From positions 41,713 to 105,712 of the forward strand of contig CAJNOI010000155.1 of assembly GCA_905250115.1 (NCBI GenBank): a stretch of DNA of 64,000 nt. The letters run 5' to 3'. Origin of the DNA: Adineta steineri. Lineage: Eukaryota > Rotifera > Eurotatoria > Adinetida > Adinetidae. Shown here piece after piece: positions 23,630-36,343 of the stretch (position 1 is the first letter of the stretch; the number at the start of each line of letters is the position of its first letter). A program made the translations under genes and the position numbers. The notes under the pieces were generated by a model. That model did not search any database. It saw nothing but the letters and a program-made list of their open reading frames with translations, and had not been told where the DNA came from.

Positions 23630-25034
23630 TAATTTATCATCATGAGTTATATTTATGTTGTTTTAGTTATATCAGCAATAAATAATAATTAAGCATATAT
23701 TTTAAACGGAAATAATTTATCTAGTTATGATAACTTAGTGATGGTTTACGATTAGGATGTCATATCTTTCTTATACGAAGGAATATTTTGAGATGATAAA
23801 AAGATTTCGAACTCGGAAGACTTTTAAAAGAAAATAGTAAATCGATCATCACGCCATCCTCAAGTAATAAGAGAATGAATCAACTTAAGGTATTTTACCA
23901 CTTACTAAAATCTACAAGAAAAAAAGTATTCAGAGTTTAAAGACTTTTATCTCATTTCAAAGGTTCCCTCGTTAGAAATTCAAATATTGTCTTATGGTAA
24001 AACAACGCCTAATTCAAAAGAAATAGATAATAAAAAGATGAAATTTATTATTTTATGAAGAATGACACAAACAGATGAAAATGTGAATCATGATTTATTC
24101 TCATAAAAAAATAATCTATATGAATAAATTTTATATGTAACTTTTCAGTTCGATTGCCATCGATTTATTGATACTATTCGAATAAAAAAATCTTTTTATA
24201 GAACAATGTGGACAACGAAATATACTCTATTTTTATACAATTAATTCAGTATAAATATGAAACATTGATAAATAAATAACTATATTTAGTGTTACTTTTA
24301 AAATTAATGATTTAATTGAATGCTGACGCTGAATAATATTCAAAATATACATTTCAAGTAAATATATAATTCTTATTCTAGATGTAGACTTTGCTACAGC
24401 TTGTAAATAGACGACAATTGAGGAGAATTAATATGCAGACATTTTTTACACACGAATTAGTCAATTAAATTCCTGCAGCCATGCATGCTAGCAACTATTT
24501 ACATTCCGTTCTTGATATTACTGTGCAGTTATCATATATAGCTTAAACGAATAAAGCATAATATTTCTTAAATGAAGTGTGCTGTCTTTTGCCATCCATT
24601 GGGAAGGAAATATAGACAAGAAGTTTTAAAAGGGGTAAGAACCGAATTTGTTAGCAATCATCCATTGTTTTCATCTTTTTTTTTTACAAATCTCGAAAGA
24701 GTTTTGTTACAGATGTGTATCACGTATAGTACATATGATATTATTTTTCGATTGAAAGAGTATTGCCTGTACGGGAATATAGCTAGTGAGGAAATAAAGA
24801 CAATAACAGAAACTTTTAAAACATGATATATACATTCCAGATATTATAAATCGCAAGGTAATGATACATTCAATTTGCTTTTCAAACTATGAAGTTCAAA
24901 TGGAATTCATCTATCCTTAAAGTTTTCATGTGATAGATTTTTTTTTCGTTTAAAAATGTTAGTAAAAAAATTTAAAAAAATATACGAGCAGAAAAAATTA
25001 AGTTCAGAAATTTTTAGTACGAGTCTTATAATAT
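23630..25034. other. intergenic, no gene seen
   Basis: This lies between the 3' ends of the CRAL-TRIO gene and the first astacin. A fortuitous 84-codon plus-strand ORF (24572-24826) has no recognisable domain. Confidence 0.45.
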
Positions 25035-26575
25035 TTAGCAAGCATTCTTCGACAAATAAATAATTAATGCCACACAAATAAAACATATTTCAAAGTATGA
25101 TTGACAACTATATCGACTGCCTTTACTTCTTACACCAGCCCTTGTAGTTGCAGTCGTTGTCAAAATTGATGTTGTATTTGCTCTCATGGTTGTTGTTCCG
25201 GTAGTATTAGTTGTACCCATAGTTGTTGCTGTGGTAGTATTAGTTGTTATTCTGGTGGTATTCGTTGTACCTACAGTTGTTGCTGTGGTAGTGTTAGTTG
25301 TTATACCGGTAGTATTAGTTGTAGTAACACTACTAGTTGCTGCTGTTGTTGTATTTGTAGTATTTGGTGTTGGAATACAACCATAGTATCGTTGAATTTC
25401 AATAATATCAACTGGACTTAACTGAACACGTTGTCCAATAAATGCACTACTATTCATTGTTGGAATAATAGTAGGTGCACTAGCATTCGTTGCAAATGCA
25501 TTCCATTCATAATGCATTACTGACCCATAATCATAAGATGTCATCAGAGTATCGGCTTGTGAATCACTGTATTTCACAAAATTATTTGTATAAGCTATGA
25601 TTGAGAAAAGCAAGTGAGATTTTTATTTGAAAATCAAGATAAAAAACTGACCTGAATCAATATTTGCCCACTGAATAGACACATATGAGTCTCGATCAGG
25701 TCGAGATTGTTCATGATACATTCCTGTTTACATAAGAAGAAAAGTTGTATTTTATTAATATAGTGTAATATTTAGTATACCTAACACATGAGTTAATTCG
25801 TGTTGAACGATACCTGATACCATACAAGTAGAATACCATCCATCGAACAATGAAACAGGACGAACACCACTATAGCTACCCCACGATCCAACCTAGTCAA
25901 ATATAGAACATTTATTTTACTGATACACATATTCATATCGTACTTACTGGAGAAGAACAACCAGAACCATTCAATATTGTAATGAAGTATGGATCAGATG
26001 CATTTTTGGGTCGAAATTTGATGCATTGTGTATTATTAACCATTGTAAGATTTTCCATTGCTCGCATCTGTGCTACGATGAAAAGTGTATTGCTTGCAGC
26101 TAGAAAATATGAATCTGTACTGATATTTATGTACATATATAAATTCTACAAACAAATGTTTGAAGCAAATTCATAAGGTACTATACCACCAGGCCATTGA
26201 TTGGTAGCTGCTGGTTTTATTGCAACACCACGCTATATTTTTCAATAGTTACTCTACATATTTCATTTTATTTTTTCAGAAACTTACTGCACTAGCAGAT
26301 TTCGAATCCGGATGAGGCACCATATCACCTTCTTGTAATCCATCTGAAAAACACACAGTTATTATTTAGAAACATATCTATTAGATTTGTACTTACAATT
26401 ATATTCAGGACTACCAATAAAACCACTTTTTGAAGTACCATCAGACTATATTTGTAGGGTGTGTGAATTGATATATGTATATAATCTACAAATGACTTAC
26501 TTGTGCAAGAGATACACATTGAAAGTTTATAGCAAGACCCAGAAGAGTTATAATAAAATATTTGAATGAATGCAT
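25035..26575 (-). CDS. astacin-family zinc metalloprotease, copy A
   Basis: Eight exons (minus: 26575-26501, 26445-26397, 26343-26288, 26232-26154, 26099-25948, 25892-25781, 25723-25652 and 25594-25035) give 384 residues with all phases closing. A signal peptide (MHSFKYFIITLLGLAIN) is followed by a short propeptide with an EGD aspartate-switch-like motif. The mature domain starts near NQWPGGIVPYEF. The zinc site HELTHVLGMYHE is intact, with SRPDRD and the Met-turn SVMHY. The catalytic domain ends at RYYGCIPTP. A Thr/Asn-rich stalk with many N-x-T sequons follows, then a hydrophobic C-terminus that could be a GPI signal. It is therefore a secreted or surface endopeptidase, predicted active. 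Copy B downstream has the same eight-exon structure. Confidence 0.9.
25190..25345 (-). repeat. 54-bp minisatellite encoding the Thr-rich stalk
   Basis: About 2.5 units of an 18-residue repeat (NTT-x-ITTNTTTATT-x-GT type) lie in the last astacin copy A exon. Each unit carries several N-x-T glycosylation sequons. Copy B has a Thr-rich stalk of similar length but a different sequence. Confidence 0.75.
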
Positions 26576-29500
26576 GATAATTAGGATATTGTTGTAAAGC
26601 TTGAATTGTTACTACTTCTTTCTGCTTTCTGAAGCGATTGCAATATTTCATTGAGTATACAATAGAATTTATAGGACTCATTTTTGATTCTCTCGGTTTG
26701 TTTATCGTCACGAAACAAATAAAGTTTTGCGTTGGTATGAATAATTGGTTTTATTTATTTTAGATGATGCCATTTCTTTTACGTATTAGGAAGTACTCCA
26801 GATCAACCTTGTATAAATATTTTTGTTCCCCGATGAAAAGTAAAGAAAGTTTACTGATTTTTAAATAGAATCGAAAGATTTTTTTATACACAAACAAACC
26901 TGACTTTTCAGTTACTTAGGTACACATACAAAAGATTTTAAATGATAAAATAACAGTCTAGATACATATTTTTCATAACTTGTTCAAATCTATGAGCTTT
27001 GAAATAGAATCATCTCTATTTGTGCAAAATATCATACACAAAAGAAAAACTTATATCGACTGTATATATTCTGAATTCATGTGTCATAAATATTGACGAA
27101 AACAATAGTTTTTTAATGTTGTATTTGCTACCAAGGTTTATTTCTGTTACGAGAAAAATCTATTAGGCCGAAAAAACTTCAGTATTTTTTGCTCAATTAA
27201 TTGTTTACATTAGAACTTGTTGGTAAAAAACTTTATTTTATAAGAAGACTTTTAACTCTCATGCAATAATGTTTTCGTAATATTTCAATGTCTTCTACAT
27301 GCAGAAGTGCTTTTGATTTTGATAAATTTTGTTTTTTTTTCATGATAAAAACTTCAACAAATACTCAATGTTTTTTCATTCGACTGCATCTGTGATTTGT
27401 TTGAATAACAACCAAGAGCAATATTTTTCTCGGTAAATTTGACTGCATACCATTAGTTCATTTTTTTTGTTCTGTTGCATGCAATGAATAGATTAATGTA
27501 GTCAAACGTTAGTATCTTAAAAGCTATTTTCATAATGATATATCTCTGAAATTTATAGTGAATAAAATACATCAGAATATTTATCAATCAAATCAAATAT
27601 GAAATTTTAATTCATAGAAAATCAGTAGACAATAGGATAAATATTTTTATTTTTGTTTCAGGCGTCACAAAAACAAATAAGTATCTATGGTACAATAATT
27701 TACTTTGTTTCTACTTATCCCATAGATGAACTACAATCAGATTCATATAACCTATATGTCCTACACATACCTAATATTAAAGTATAAAATGCAAATAGAA
27801 ATACATTATGAAGGATGATTGTTTTGGTGAATAATATATTCATTCATATATGCGCATATATTTGTTATGTTGTGATTATATATTTCAGCAGTTGTTTTTC
27901 TTAGACGTATGAAGTGTATGAAAGAAATCGAAGCGTGATTGAATTTCGATCATTTAATTATTTTTATTTATCTAAGAATATGGTAAATAAATTGCATGAA
28001 ATTATTAGATATATGACGTATATTCAGTGAATACAAGGTCACAACTGTTTCAACCAGTAAAATTGTCAATGGATTAAATGATTGAATTATTGATTCATGC
28101 AATAATATCTATGTACCTAAGAAAAAAAACACGCAAAACAAAATTTTCTTGTCTTTTTATGAATATTAAAAAGGGGGCGAGAAAATGTTTACAATGCAAA
28201 AATGAATTCTTATGAAGTATAATATTATTTAATCAATTATTCTTTCGTCTAGAAAAAGTATTTGTAACGCTCCACTTATGACTGGGATTTAAAGGAATAT
28301 GCATATTGTTTGATTTCTCCGACTTTTTTAATAGTAAACAAAAGTAGTCGATAATCAGAAAGAATTTTGCGACGAAAAATAATTTTAATGATCAGTAGTT
28401 CATTTCAATCTAGAGATGTACCGAGATTGAACTTCTCGGTCTTGATTTAATCTCGGGGCTGAGAGAGACTATCTGTGTGTCTGTCACGTTTTTACTTTGC
28501 ATTCTTTAATTACTTTTGTACATTTTCGTTTATAATTTGATCTTTTAAAGAATATTCTAGAAACTTCGCCATGTCAAAATCGAAGATCTGTTAACTAAAG
28601 AAATTCAACAAAAAGTGCAATGCTAGGAGAAACGAAAAAACCGAAATCTAGAAAACCCAGCCCGAGAGTCTCGTTACATCCCTATTTCAACTAGAAATAA
28701 AAATAAAATAAATGATAAATATATATTCGATAATACTTTAATCATCTCGTTGAAAAACGTTTTATAGATATAAAACTATTACTGAATAATATTTTTATAA
28801 AGCCATACAACATACAGTTTATTCAGCGAATTATCAAAAATAGTTCAACGTTGAATTAAAATTGTATGATTTGAATAGTAATGTTAAAAAATCATAATAA
28901 TTCGCCGAAATGTTTCTTTTCGAATGTAAATGTGTTTTTACTTCAACAAGTGTTAATAAATAAAATATAAAAAACATTATGTGTGAAACCTTTATAAAAA
29001 TTTTGATTGAATTTAAAATACGACATAGTAAAAAAAAGAAATTATATTTATTTCAATTGATGAGAACTATTTCGAACGTTGATTATATATTAAATTACAA
29101 TGTCATATCATAAAAGAAATATGTCGATCACCTGAATTGTATTAGAGATAATTACTTGAAAATTTTTGATGAACTTCGAGAATGCTTCGTTATTATTCGT
29201 GCCAACAACAAATAATATTAAAGTATATTGTGATTATTATTTTAGTGTTTGAATTCGAATTAATTATCTAATTCTATCATATTGCTTTAAGTATGACAGA
29301 ATCTATGTCATCGATGACCTTTATTACGAAATTCAATAAGTTGAGAAACATGTGCTTTAGTTTATCGATATATTTTATGTTTCTGAAAAAAAAACAATGC
29401 AACGGTTGATGTCGTTTTGTTTAATTCCGATTCCTCGAGTATATGGTACATAACATTGAAAATAATCGAGTAATGGGATAATAATGTCTTTCTTTCCTCT

Positions 29501-29772
29501 GAACAGGTGTTATATTATATGACTACTGTCGGCGAAGTAGAAAAAAAAAATAAAACTACATGCATTTTAAACGATAAAGTCAACCAAAAGAAATATATTT
29601 TATCAAAATGTTAAGTCCGCAGTATAATAAATCGGGCATTAATTCATTTTCATGCCGAATCAATACTTTTTTTTATTAGAAATGTTATCGTAAGCAGATA
29701 AATAATTATGAGAACAAATCAAAAATTATATTTTACATATGTTCCCATCAATAAAATAGTGTTAGATGAACA
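26576..29772. other. intergenic between tandem astacins
   Basis: About 3.2 kb separates the 5' end of astacin copy A from the 3' end of copy B. It holds one hAT-type MITE (28411-28684) and otherwise AT-rich sequence without a gene. The promoter of copy A should lie in the first few hundred bases. Confidence 0.5.
28411..28684. mobile_element. 274-bp hAT-like MITE
   Basis: The termini are TAGAGATGTACCGAGA on the left and, inverted, TAGGGATGTAACGAGA on the right (14 of 16 identical). They are flanked by diverged 8-bp direct repeats TTTCAATC (28403-28410) and TTTCAACT (28685-28692). The interior has no coding capacity. The TAGRGATG terminus and 8-bp duplication suggest hAT. It is older than the 11.7-kb element, judging by the diverged target duplication. 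Confidence 0.65.
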
Positions 29773-31345
29773 TTATTTTGTTAAATAAATAACTATTATT
29801 GAGCAGATAAAATGTATTTCAAAGTATGATGGAAAAACACTTGGAGCTCCTATGCTAGTTACGCCCGCTTCTTCAGTTGTCGTCGCTACAAGATCTAATG
29901 GGATAGATATTGGCATACTTATTGTTTCTGTGCTAGAAATAGTTATTCTGGCAGTATTAATTGTACTGGCAGTTGCTGTTTGAGTGGTGCTAATCGTAGC
30001 TACGGTTGTTATTTGAGTAGTGCTACTTGTAGTCACGGTTGTTATTACAGTAGTGCTAGTTTTAGTTACGGTTGCTGTTCTGGTAGTATTAATTGTAAGA
30101 GTACTAGTAGTTGTTATTGTATTTGTGGTATATGGTGTTGGAATACAACCATAGTATCGTTGAATTTCAATAATATCAACTGGACTTAATTGAACACGTT
30201 GTCCAAGAACTGCACTACTGTTCATTGTTGGAATAATAGTAGGTGCACTAGCATTGATTGCAAATGCATTCCATCCATAATGCATCACTGATGCATAATC
30301 ATAAGATGTCATCAGAGTATTAACTTCTGAAGCATTGTATTTTACAAAATCCTGTATATTAGCTACGATTGAGAAAAGCAAGTGAGATTTTTATTTGAAA
30401 ATCATGATGAAAAAGTTACCTGGATCAATATTTGCCCACTGAATAGAAACATATGAGTCTCGATCAGGTCGTGATTGTTCATGATGCATTCCTGTGTACA
30501 TAAAAAGAAACGTAAAATTTTATTAACGTAGTATGATATATATTATACCTAAGACATGACTTAATTCGTGTTGAACGATACCTGATACCATACAAGTGTC
30601 ATGCAATCCATGTAATAATGAAACAGGACGTACAACATTACGGGTACCCCACGATCCAACCTAGTCAAACGAATAAGAGTTGTTTTACTGATACACATAT
30701 CTATATCGTACTTACTGGAGCTGAGCAACCAGAACCATTCAATATTGTAATGAAGTATAGATCGGATGCATTTTTGGGTCGAAATTTGATGCATTGTGTA
30801 TTGTTAACCATTGTAAGATTTTCCATTGCTCGCATCTGTACTTCGATGAAAAGTGCATCGTTTGTAGCTAGAAAATATGAATCTGTATTGCTATTTATGT
30901 ACATATATAAATTGTACGAACAAATGTTTGAAGCAAATTCATAAGGTACTATACCACCAGGCCATTGATTGGTAGCTGCTGGTTCTATTACAAGACCACG
31001 CTATATTTTTCAATAGTTACTCTACATATTTCATTTTATTTTTTCAGAAACTTACTGCACTAACAGAGTTTGAATCCGGCGGAGGAACCATATCACCTTC
31101 TTGTAATCCATCTGAAAAACACACAGTTATTATTTACAAACATATCTATTAGATTTGTACTTACAATTATATTCAGGACTACCAATAAAACCACTTTTTG
31201 AAGTAGCATTAGACTATATTTATAATGTCTATGAATTAATATATATGTATATAATCTACAAATGACTTACTTGTGAAATAGGGGCACATTGAATGTAGAT
31301 AACAAGACTCAGAAGAGTTACAATAAAATATTTGAATGAATGCAT
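29773..31345 (-). CDS. astacin-family zinc metalloprotease, copy B
   Basis: Eight exons (minus: 31345-31271, 31213-31165, 31111-31056, 31000-30922, 30867-30716, 30660-30549, 30491-30420 and 30362-29773) give 394 residues. The first seven exons have exactly the same lengths as in copy A, showing tandem gene duplication. A signal peptide (MHSFKYFIVTLLSLVIY) leads to a short propeptide with EGD. The zinc motif HELSHVLGMHHE and the Met-turn SVMHY are intact. The stalk is Thr-rich, and a hydrophobic C-terminal tail could again be a GPI signal. Relative to copy A, several residues in the cysteine-containing loop before the zinc helix differ (LLHGLHDTC versus LFDGWYSTC), so substrate preference may have diverged. 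Confidence 0.9.
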
Positions 31346-33446
31346 GATAATAAGGATATTGTTGTAATAAAGTTTGACTTGGTGCTACTTCTTTGTACTT
31401 TCTAAAGTAATTGTGATATTTCATTGAGTATGCAAAAAGAATTTATATAAGTTACTTTCCGCTGTGTCATAGTTCTATCTTTATTAGAAAACAAGGAAAA
31501 TACTAATTTTAAAGACTAAACTATTTTCATTTTCTTTCCAGTATGATTAACAGTGTTGAAAAAATCTGCAATTACTCTCGAAAAAAATATTCTCATTTTT
31601 TGTTAGAAGAAAAAAGGCAAATATTTTACTTCTTATATCCAAGTGCTTTTATAATTAATTGCAAATTTTTATTCAAACAAGTAATGATTTGCTTGAAAGA
31701 TTTTAAATTATAAAAACATATAGTTATTAATATTTCTTCTCAAAAATAAGATGTTAAAACAAACATGTATGATGCTGGATGTATCGATATTATAATGAAT
31801 ACTGATATAAGAATTGTTTTTAATAGGATACGGAAGATTTATCTCTATTACAAATATATGTAATTAAAAGGAAAGAGAAAGTTCAATACTATTCGTACAA
31901 TGGCCGATATGGTTTAGATCAGGATATTTCGCTTTGCCAGTCAAAACGATTAAGTATCACATATAAATGCATTTTGTGAACAGAGAATAACAAACAGATG
32001 AATTTTCAAAAACGATGTTTATATATCATAAAAGTTAATTTCAGTATTGCAATATTATTCATAGAAATTTATGGAAAGAGCAGTAAAAGTGCAATCGAAC
32101 AAAGTAATATATATTTACTACGTATTTCATAGAAATAAATATATCTACATCTGGTTTCCTACTAAATAATTTAAACGTTTTTTTTTCATATATATGACAA
32201 AATATGTGCAACAATAGAAACTGACGTCTAATTTATTTTTTGTGATATTCAACATCCATTCATAATTACATTGCGAAAAAATCATGTGTGATTACTGAAA
32301 TAGGTAATGAAGCATGATTTTTGTTATTATCATGAATGTAAATAAATGACTCATAGTAGAAGTTTTGAGCGCAAGTTTGAATTTGGGTTTTTGGCTGATT
32401 GTCGTACTGTAACCAATAGAAACTGTATTTTTTCCATGCGAAAAACATTTTTTCAAAATTCCAATTATTAAGTTTTACTACCAACAAATTTCACTCGTAA
32501 GAAAGTATCCATCTTGATGACTTTTATGCTGCAAGTAACTTAGCAGCTGTGTTATTGAATATATACAATACGAACGTATAAATTAATAATCACATCGGTT
32601 TCTTTAGTTATTGTTAATACAATCTAATGAATTACGAACAGTAGATGTGACCTAGTGATCGTTCAATTTTTGCTGCTTGTCTTTTATTCAAAGGTATTCG
32701 AAATAGTATGAGATAAATTTCAACAGTGTGTTTATGATATAGATTTTTATTTAGTGTGCATAGTTGTATCTTCTTCTCTACTTATACATATTACTTAGAA
32801 ATCATTTCTTATCTATCGATATTAGGTGTCAGGCATTGAGTTTGCTACACATCAAGGTATTTGTAGAAGCCTTCTAATGCATTGGGGGCCTTATGCGTTC
32901 TGTGTAGTTAATATTCGAATAATACTTTCACTCAGATAATGTCCTTATGTACAACGAATAACTGTAATGAAGGTTGATCTTAATATGACTTTTTCAATCG
33001 CAACAGTTATTTCTCTTCCATCGAATAACACGCTTCAGATGAGAATACCAGTTCGAACTCCTACCTGTTGAACACATGGCTACAAGTCGTGGAACTTCTG
33101 TACTGTCCACAATCTTATTCATACCACCACTATGTAAGTCATTCTTTTTCTGATCGATGTGTTACTGGTACAGGCCTTGTTCACCGAGAAAGTGCTTCTG
33201 ACAATGATGGTACGCGATGCGTATGTCAATCATCGTATTCTCCCTTCTGGTTTAATCTAAGAAATGTTAATTTTTAGTAACTTAAAAGAATTCTTTGTAG
33301 CTTAAAAATATATAAATTAAATGCTCTGAATATCATTTATTTGATGTCTGACAATTTTCTTAAGTTTATTAACATATAAGATTCTATTCAATCAAAATGT
33401 TAGATATAATTCTGAATAAAATATTAAAACTATAAATTTTAGTTAT
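31346..33446. other. intergenic, no clear gene
   Basis: This lies upstream of astacin copy B and downstream of the TSNAXIP1-like gene. The interval 32960-33290 is less AT-rich and has broken coding-like stretches on the plus strand (Cys-containing, with a stop and no closing exon structure). It may be a gene relic. Nothing else was recognised. Confidence 0.35.
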
Positions 33447-36018
33447 TTAATGCATAAAACAAGAACAACGTTCTAAACGAACTATAATCTCTTCAAAATC
33501 ACGTGATTGCATTTCATTATATGATTCTATTTCTTCTTTATTAATCTTCTTTAATTCATATACCCAATTTACATATCGTCGAAGTTCTTTCTTTGATATA
33601 TGTGGATCAATCATTTGTACAGCTCGTTTAAATTGTTTAATTGATACTAATCTTAAAAAATATCATTAATTTTCTTTCCAGTAAAACAAAAAGACGAAAC
33701 TTACGGATAACCAATAAGTAAATTTTTTATTTTTTCAATATATTCATTTTTATCTAATTGTAATTGTTGACGAATAGTCATTAGAAATTCTCCAATATGA
33801 CCTTCGTCATCTTCCATAAATAATAAGAAAACTCTTAAATCATTTTTTTCTATAGATGATTGTTGAGTATCTCTTTCAGCAGAACGAATTAATAATGATA
33901 TACGTTCATTTGTCCAATGTGAATAAAGTTCATGAAGTGCATTAATAAAATCTGACCATTGTATTGTCTATAATAAGTTAAAAATCGATTTAAATGAAAT
34001 ATTTTAATTATAAAAGAGATCTATACATACAGATTGTGATGAATAATTCGAAGATAATTTAATAAAATATTGAAGAATACGAGCAAATTCTTTCATTTCA
34101 TCATGATAAACATTTTCTTCTACTTGTCCAATTAATATTTGCCAAAATAAATTTATCTCATAATTATTTCGATAACGATTACATGCATCTTGCATATTAT
34201 AACTAACTTCAATAGCGATTTCTTTATTAGTAAAACGTTTCGTTAGATAATCAAATACATAATCAGTTAATTTTATATTTGATTTTATTTCCAACTAAAT
34301 AGAAAATTATTCAATTCTTTACTTAAAAATTAAATATACTTTTTGTTCATCAGATAATTTTTTTGACCAAATTTCTTTTATAAGTAAACCAGTTATTCTT
34401 CGACGCATATGTCGATTTTTAGTTAACTTCACGTCCGTATGTGGATTTATAGATATTTGATTGAAAAAAATATTTTTCGAATTCATTTCCTAAGTATATA
34501 AATTATTTAATAACTCTCTCATAAAACTTTGATAAATACATTTTTATTATTTATAATCATAGGTAAATATTCTTCTGTATTTTCTTGAGTAATTTCATTA
34601 ATTAAAACATCAACTAATTGTTCACTTGTTTTTCCAATTGATAGATTTTGCCAATATGTTACAATATGAGAACATTTATCCCAATCTGGTCTGAATAGAA
34701 ATTTGTCTATGTATATGTTACAGGGGAAATTAAAATCTAGGGCAGTTTAAAATTCCCCTAAGGGAAAATTGAAATAATTCTGTTTTTTTCTACTTTTTAT
34801 GAGAAATCCTTAAGATTTTAACTTATACGATCTTGACAGTGAGAATGAACGCGTAGGTCAAGATGAAGGTCAGACGATCGCCTACACCCTCATGCTGGTT
34901 TTTACCCTTAACAACACTCTTGCTTTCGTTCGTAAGATTGTGAAGTTAAAATCTTAGGAATTTCTCATAAAATGTAGGAAAAAACAGAACAGTTTTAATT
35001 TCACCAGTAACATATATATTAAAATTCTTTTACCGTGGCGTAAGAATATTTTTAGCATATTGCCATTGAGAATAATAATCATTTCGTTCGACAAGAATAT
35101 CAGTTGTTTGTCGAATTAAAATTCTATTGTTAAAATTTGAGTTTAGTAACGAAAAAAAGAACATTGCTCACTTGCAATTATCAATTAAATCTTCAAAATT
35201 ATTTTTTAATAAATTATTTTCACTTTTCAATATATCACATTCAATTTTTAATTTATCATAATCTTCTCGTAATTCAACTTTACCATCTATATACAGAAAA
35301 AAATTATTTTCTTTCAAGTACAAAATTCACATACAAGCAAATTCTGTATTTAGTAAAGTTTTAATTGCAATAAGAAGTTGTTTACGACATTCACTAAAGT
35401 TATTAAAAAAATAGAAACAAATGTCATGTTTCTTTGCATTAGTAAATTGTTTTTTGCATTCCAGGACACTGAAGAATACTCTCTCGATTAGAAACAAATT
35501 TCGCCGAGTTTCTTCTCTTATATTGTGAATAAGCTGTTCTTTCAAATTGAAAAATATTCGATATATCCTCTTTACTGTATTCAGCAAATTTTACTAAACC
35601 CCATCCCCATAATAAAGTGACCGGGCTCTTGAATTATGGTTTCGGGACTTGCACTTTTTTTTGTGGCAAAATCGGCCTACCCCCTAGATCGGTTTTTGCT
35701 CCGGGGGGGGGGGGATTACTTTGCATGATCAATAATCACAGACATCTATTTTTGACTATTTCAAAGGGTTTTTTTACATGTGTATACAATGTTGATAAAC
35801 TATTTATAATAAAATCTATAAATTAATATGAAGACTTCTCTTTAAAAGTCAACATTCAACGTTTCGAAAAATATACTTGTTCATATATACACTTACAAAA
35901 GTGTATAACGAAGTGTAATAATATCTATTTCATCTTCATTCGTAGAATTATACAATTCTTCATCATAAAAATATTTTGATAACAAATTTTCTTCGCTGTT
36001 ACTTGTCTTTTCTTTCAT
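33447..36018 (-). CDS. TSNAXIP1-like coiled-coil protein (translin-associated factor X-interacting type)
   Basis: Ten exons on the minus strand: 36018-35897, 35593-35470, 35393-35335, 35286-35172, 35123-35034, 34690-34540, 34489-34340, 34294-34031, 33967-33705 and 33651-33447. Exons 2-10 join in perfect frame and give 473 residues plus the N-terminal exon. The middle has a coiled coil (ELREDYDKLKIECDILKSEN). It is followed by a TPRPDWDKC motif, an RxRR-x-LIKEIW block and a DACNRYRNNYEI...FWQILIGQVEENVYHDEM block that recall TSNAXIP1. The family is little studied, with links to testis and cilia. The junction of exon 1 to exon 2 is off by one nucleotide, so a small extra exon or another start is needed. 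The family call is moderate; the gene itself is secure. Confidence 0.55.
34713..35016. mobile_element. foldback MITE in a TSNAXIP1-like intron
   Basis: An approximately 300-bp element has inverted termini TATATGTTACAGGGGAAATT on the left and, inverted, TATATGTTACTGGTGAAATT on the right. Inside, blocks such as TGAGAAATCCTTAAGATTTT near 34800 and their inverted partners near 34960 continue the palindrome. The element lies wholly within the intron between exons 5 and 6. Flanking TA dinucleotides may be the target duplication, but this is uncertain. There is no coding capacity. Confidence 0.65.
35600..35715. other. G/C-rich insert with a long poly-G run in the first TSNAXIP1-like intron
   Basis: This block is unlike its AT-rich surroundings: it starts with a CCCCATCCCC stretch, contains CCTACCCCC and ends in a run of about a dozen G at about 35702-35713. 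Similar homopolymer C/G runs elsewhere in the window sit in transposable elements (7844-7856, 8549-8559, 11736-11746). No terminal repeat or target duplication was found, so it is only a suspected transposon relic. Confidence 0.35.
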
Positions 36019-36343
36019 AGTGTAAATAAAATTTCTAAATTAGAAAAAGACACACACCATCTGGTAAAGATGTCGTTGTATAAAAATCCTTTGAAAATTT
36101 TCGTTTAGAATTTAAATCTGTTAATTCATTTCAAATATTTCATTTCTTTATTAAGTTAAAGTTTCCTATCTAATGTCCCATCGATATTATTCCTACTCCA
36201 CACGTTGCTTTCTGATAGGTTCATGAAATTCTATTACATCCAATCATTCAGACACACCCTATGCTCCGTTGTTTGCTTCGCTTTTATATAAGAAAAAGTA
36301 GAAAAAAAAAGAACTATTCATTTATTTCTATTCTTTTAGCATC
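36019..36343. promoter_or_regulatory. shared upstream region of divergent TSNAXIP1-like and calreticulin genes
   Basis: A 325-bp interval lies between the two start codons and must hold both promoters. A CCAAT pentamer occurs at 36240-36244 on the calreticulin strand. A pyrimidine tract ending in AG (36338-36339), four bases before the calreticulin ATG, looks like a splice acceptor for a 5' UTR intron or a spliced leader. No exact ER-stress element was found. Confidence 0.35.

Noticed and set aside
24572..24826. 84-codon plus-strand ORF as a gene
   Set aside because: No recognisable domain, no matching exon, and the surrounding sequence is non-coding in character.
32960..33290. Possible Cys-containing gene fragment upstream of astacin copy B
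   Set aside because: There are coding-like stretches in more than one frame but with an internal stop, and no splice combination gave a continuous protein. It is too weak to call even as a pseudogene.
36240..36260. ER stress response element upstream of calreticulin
   Set aside because: A CCAAT box is present but the sequence nine bases further is not CCACG, so the element does not match.
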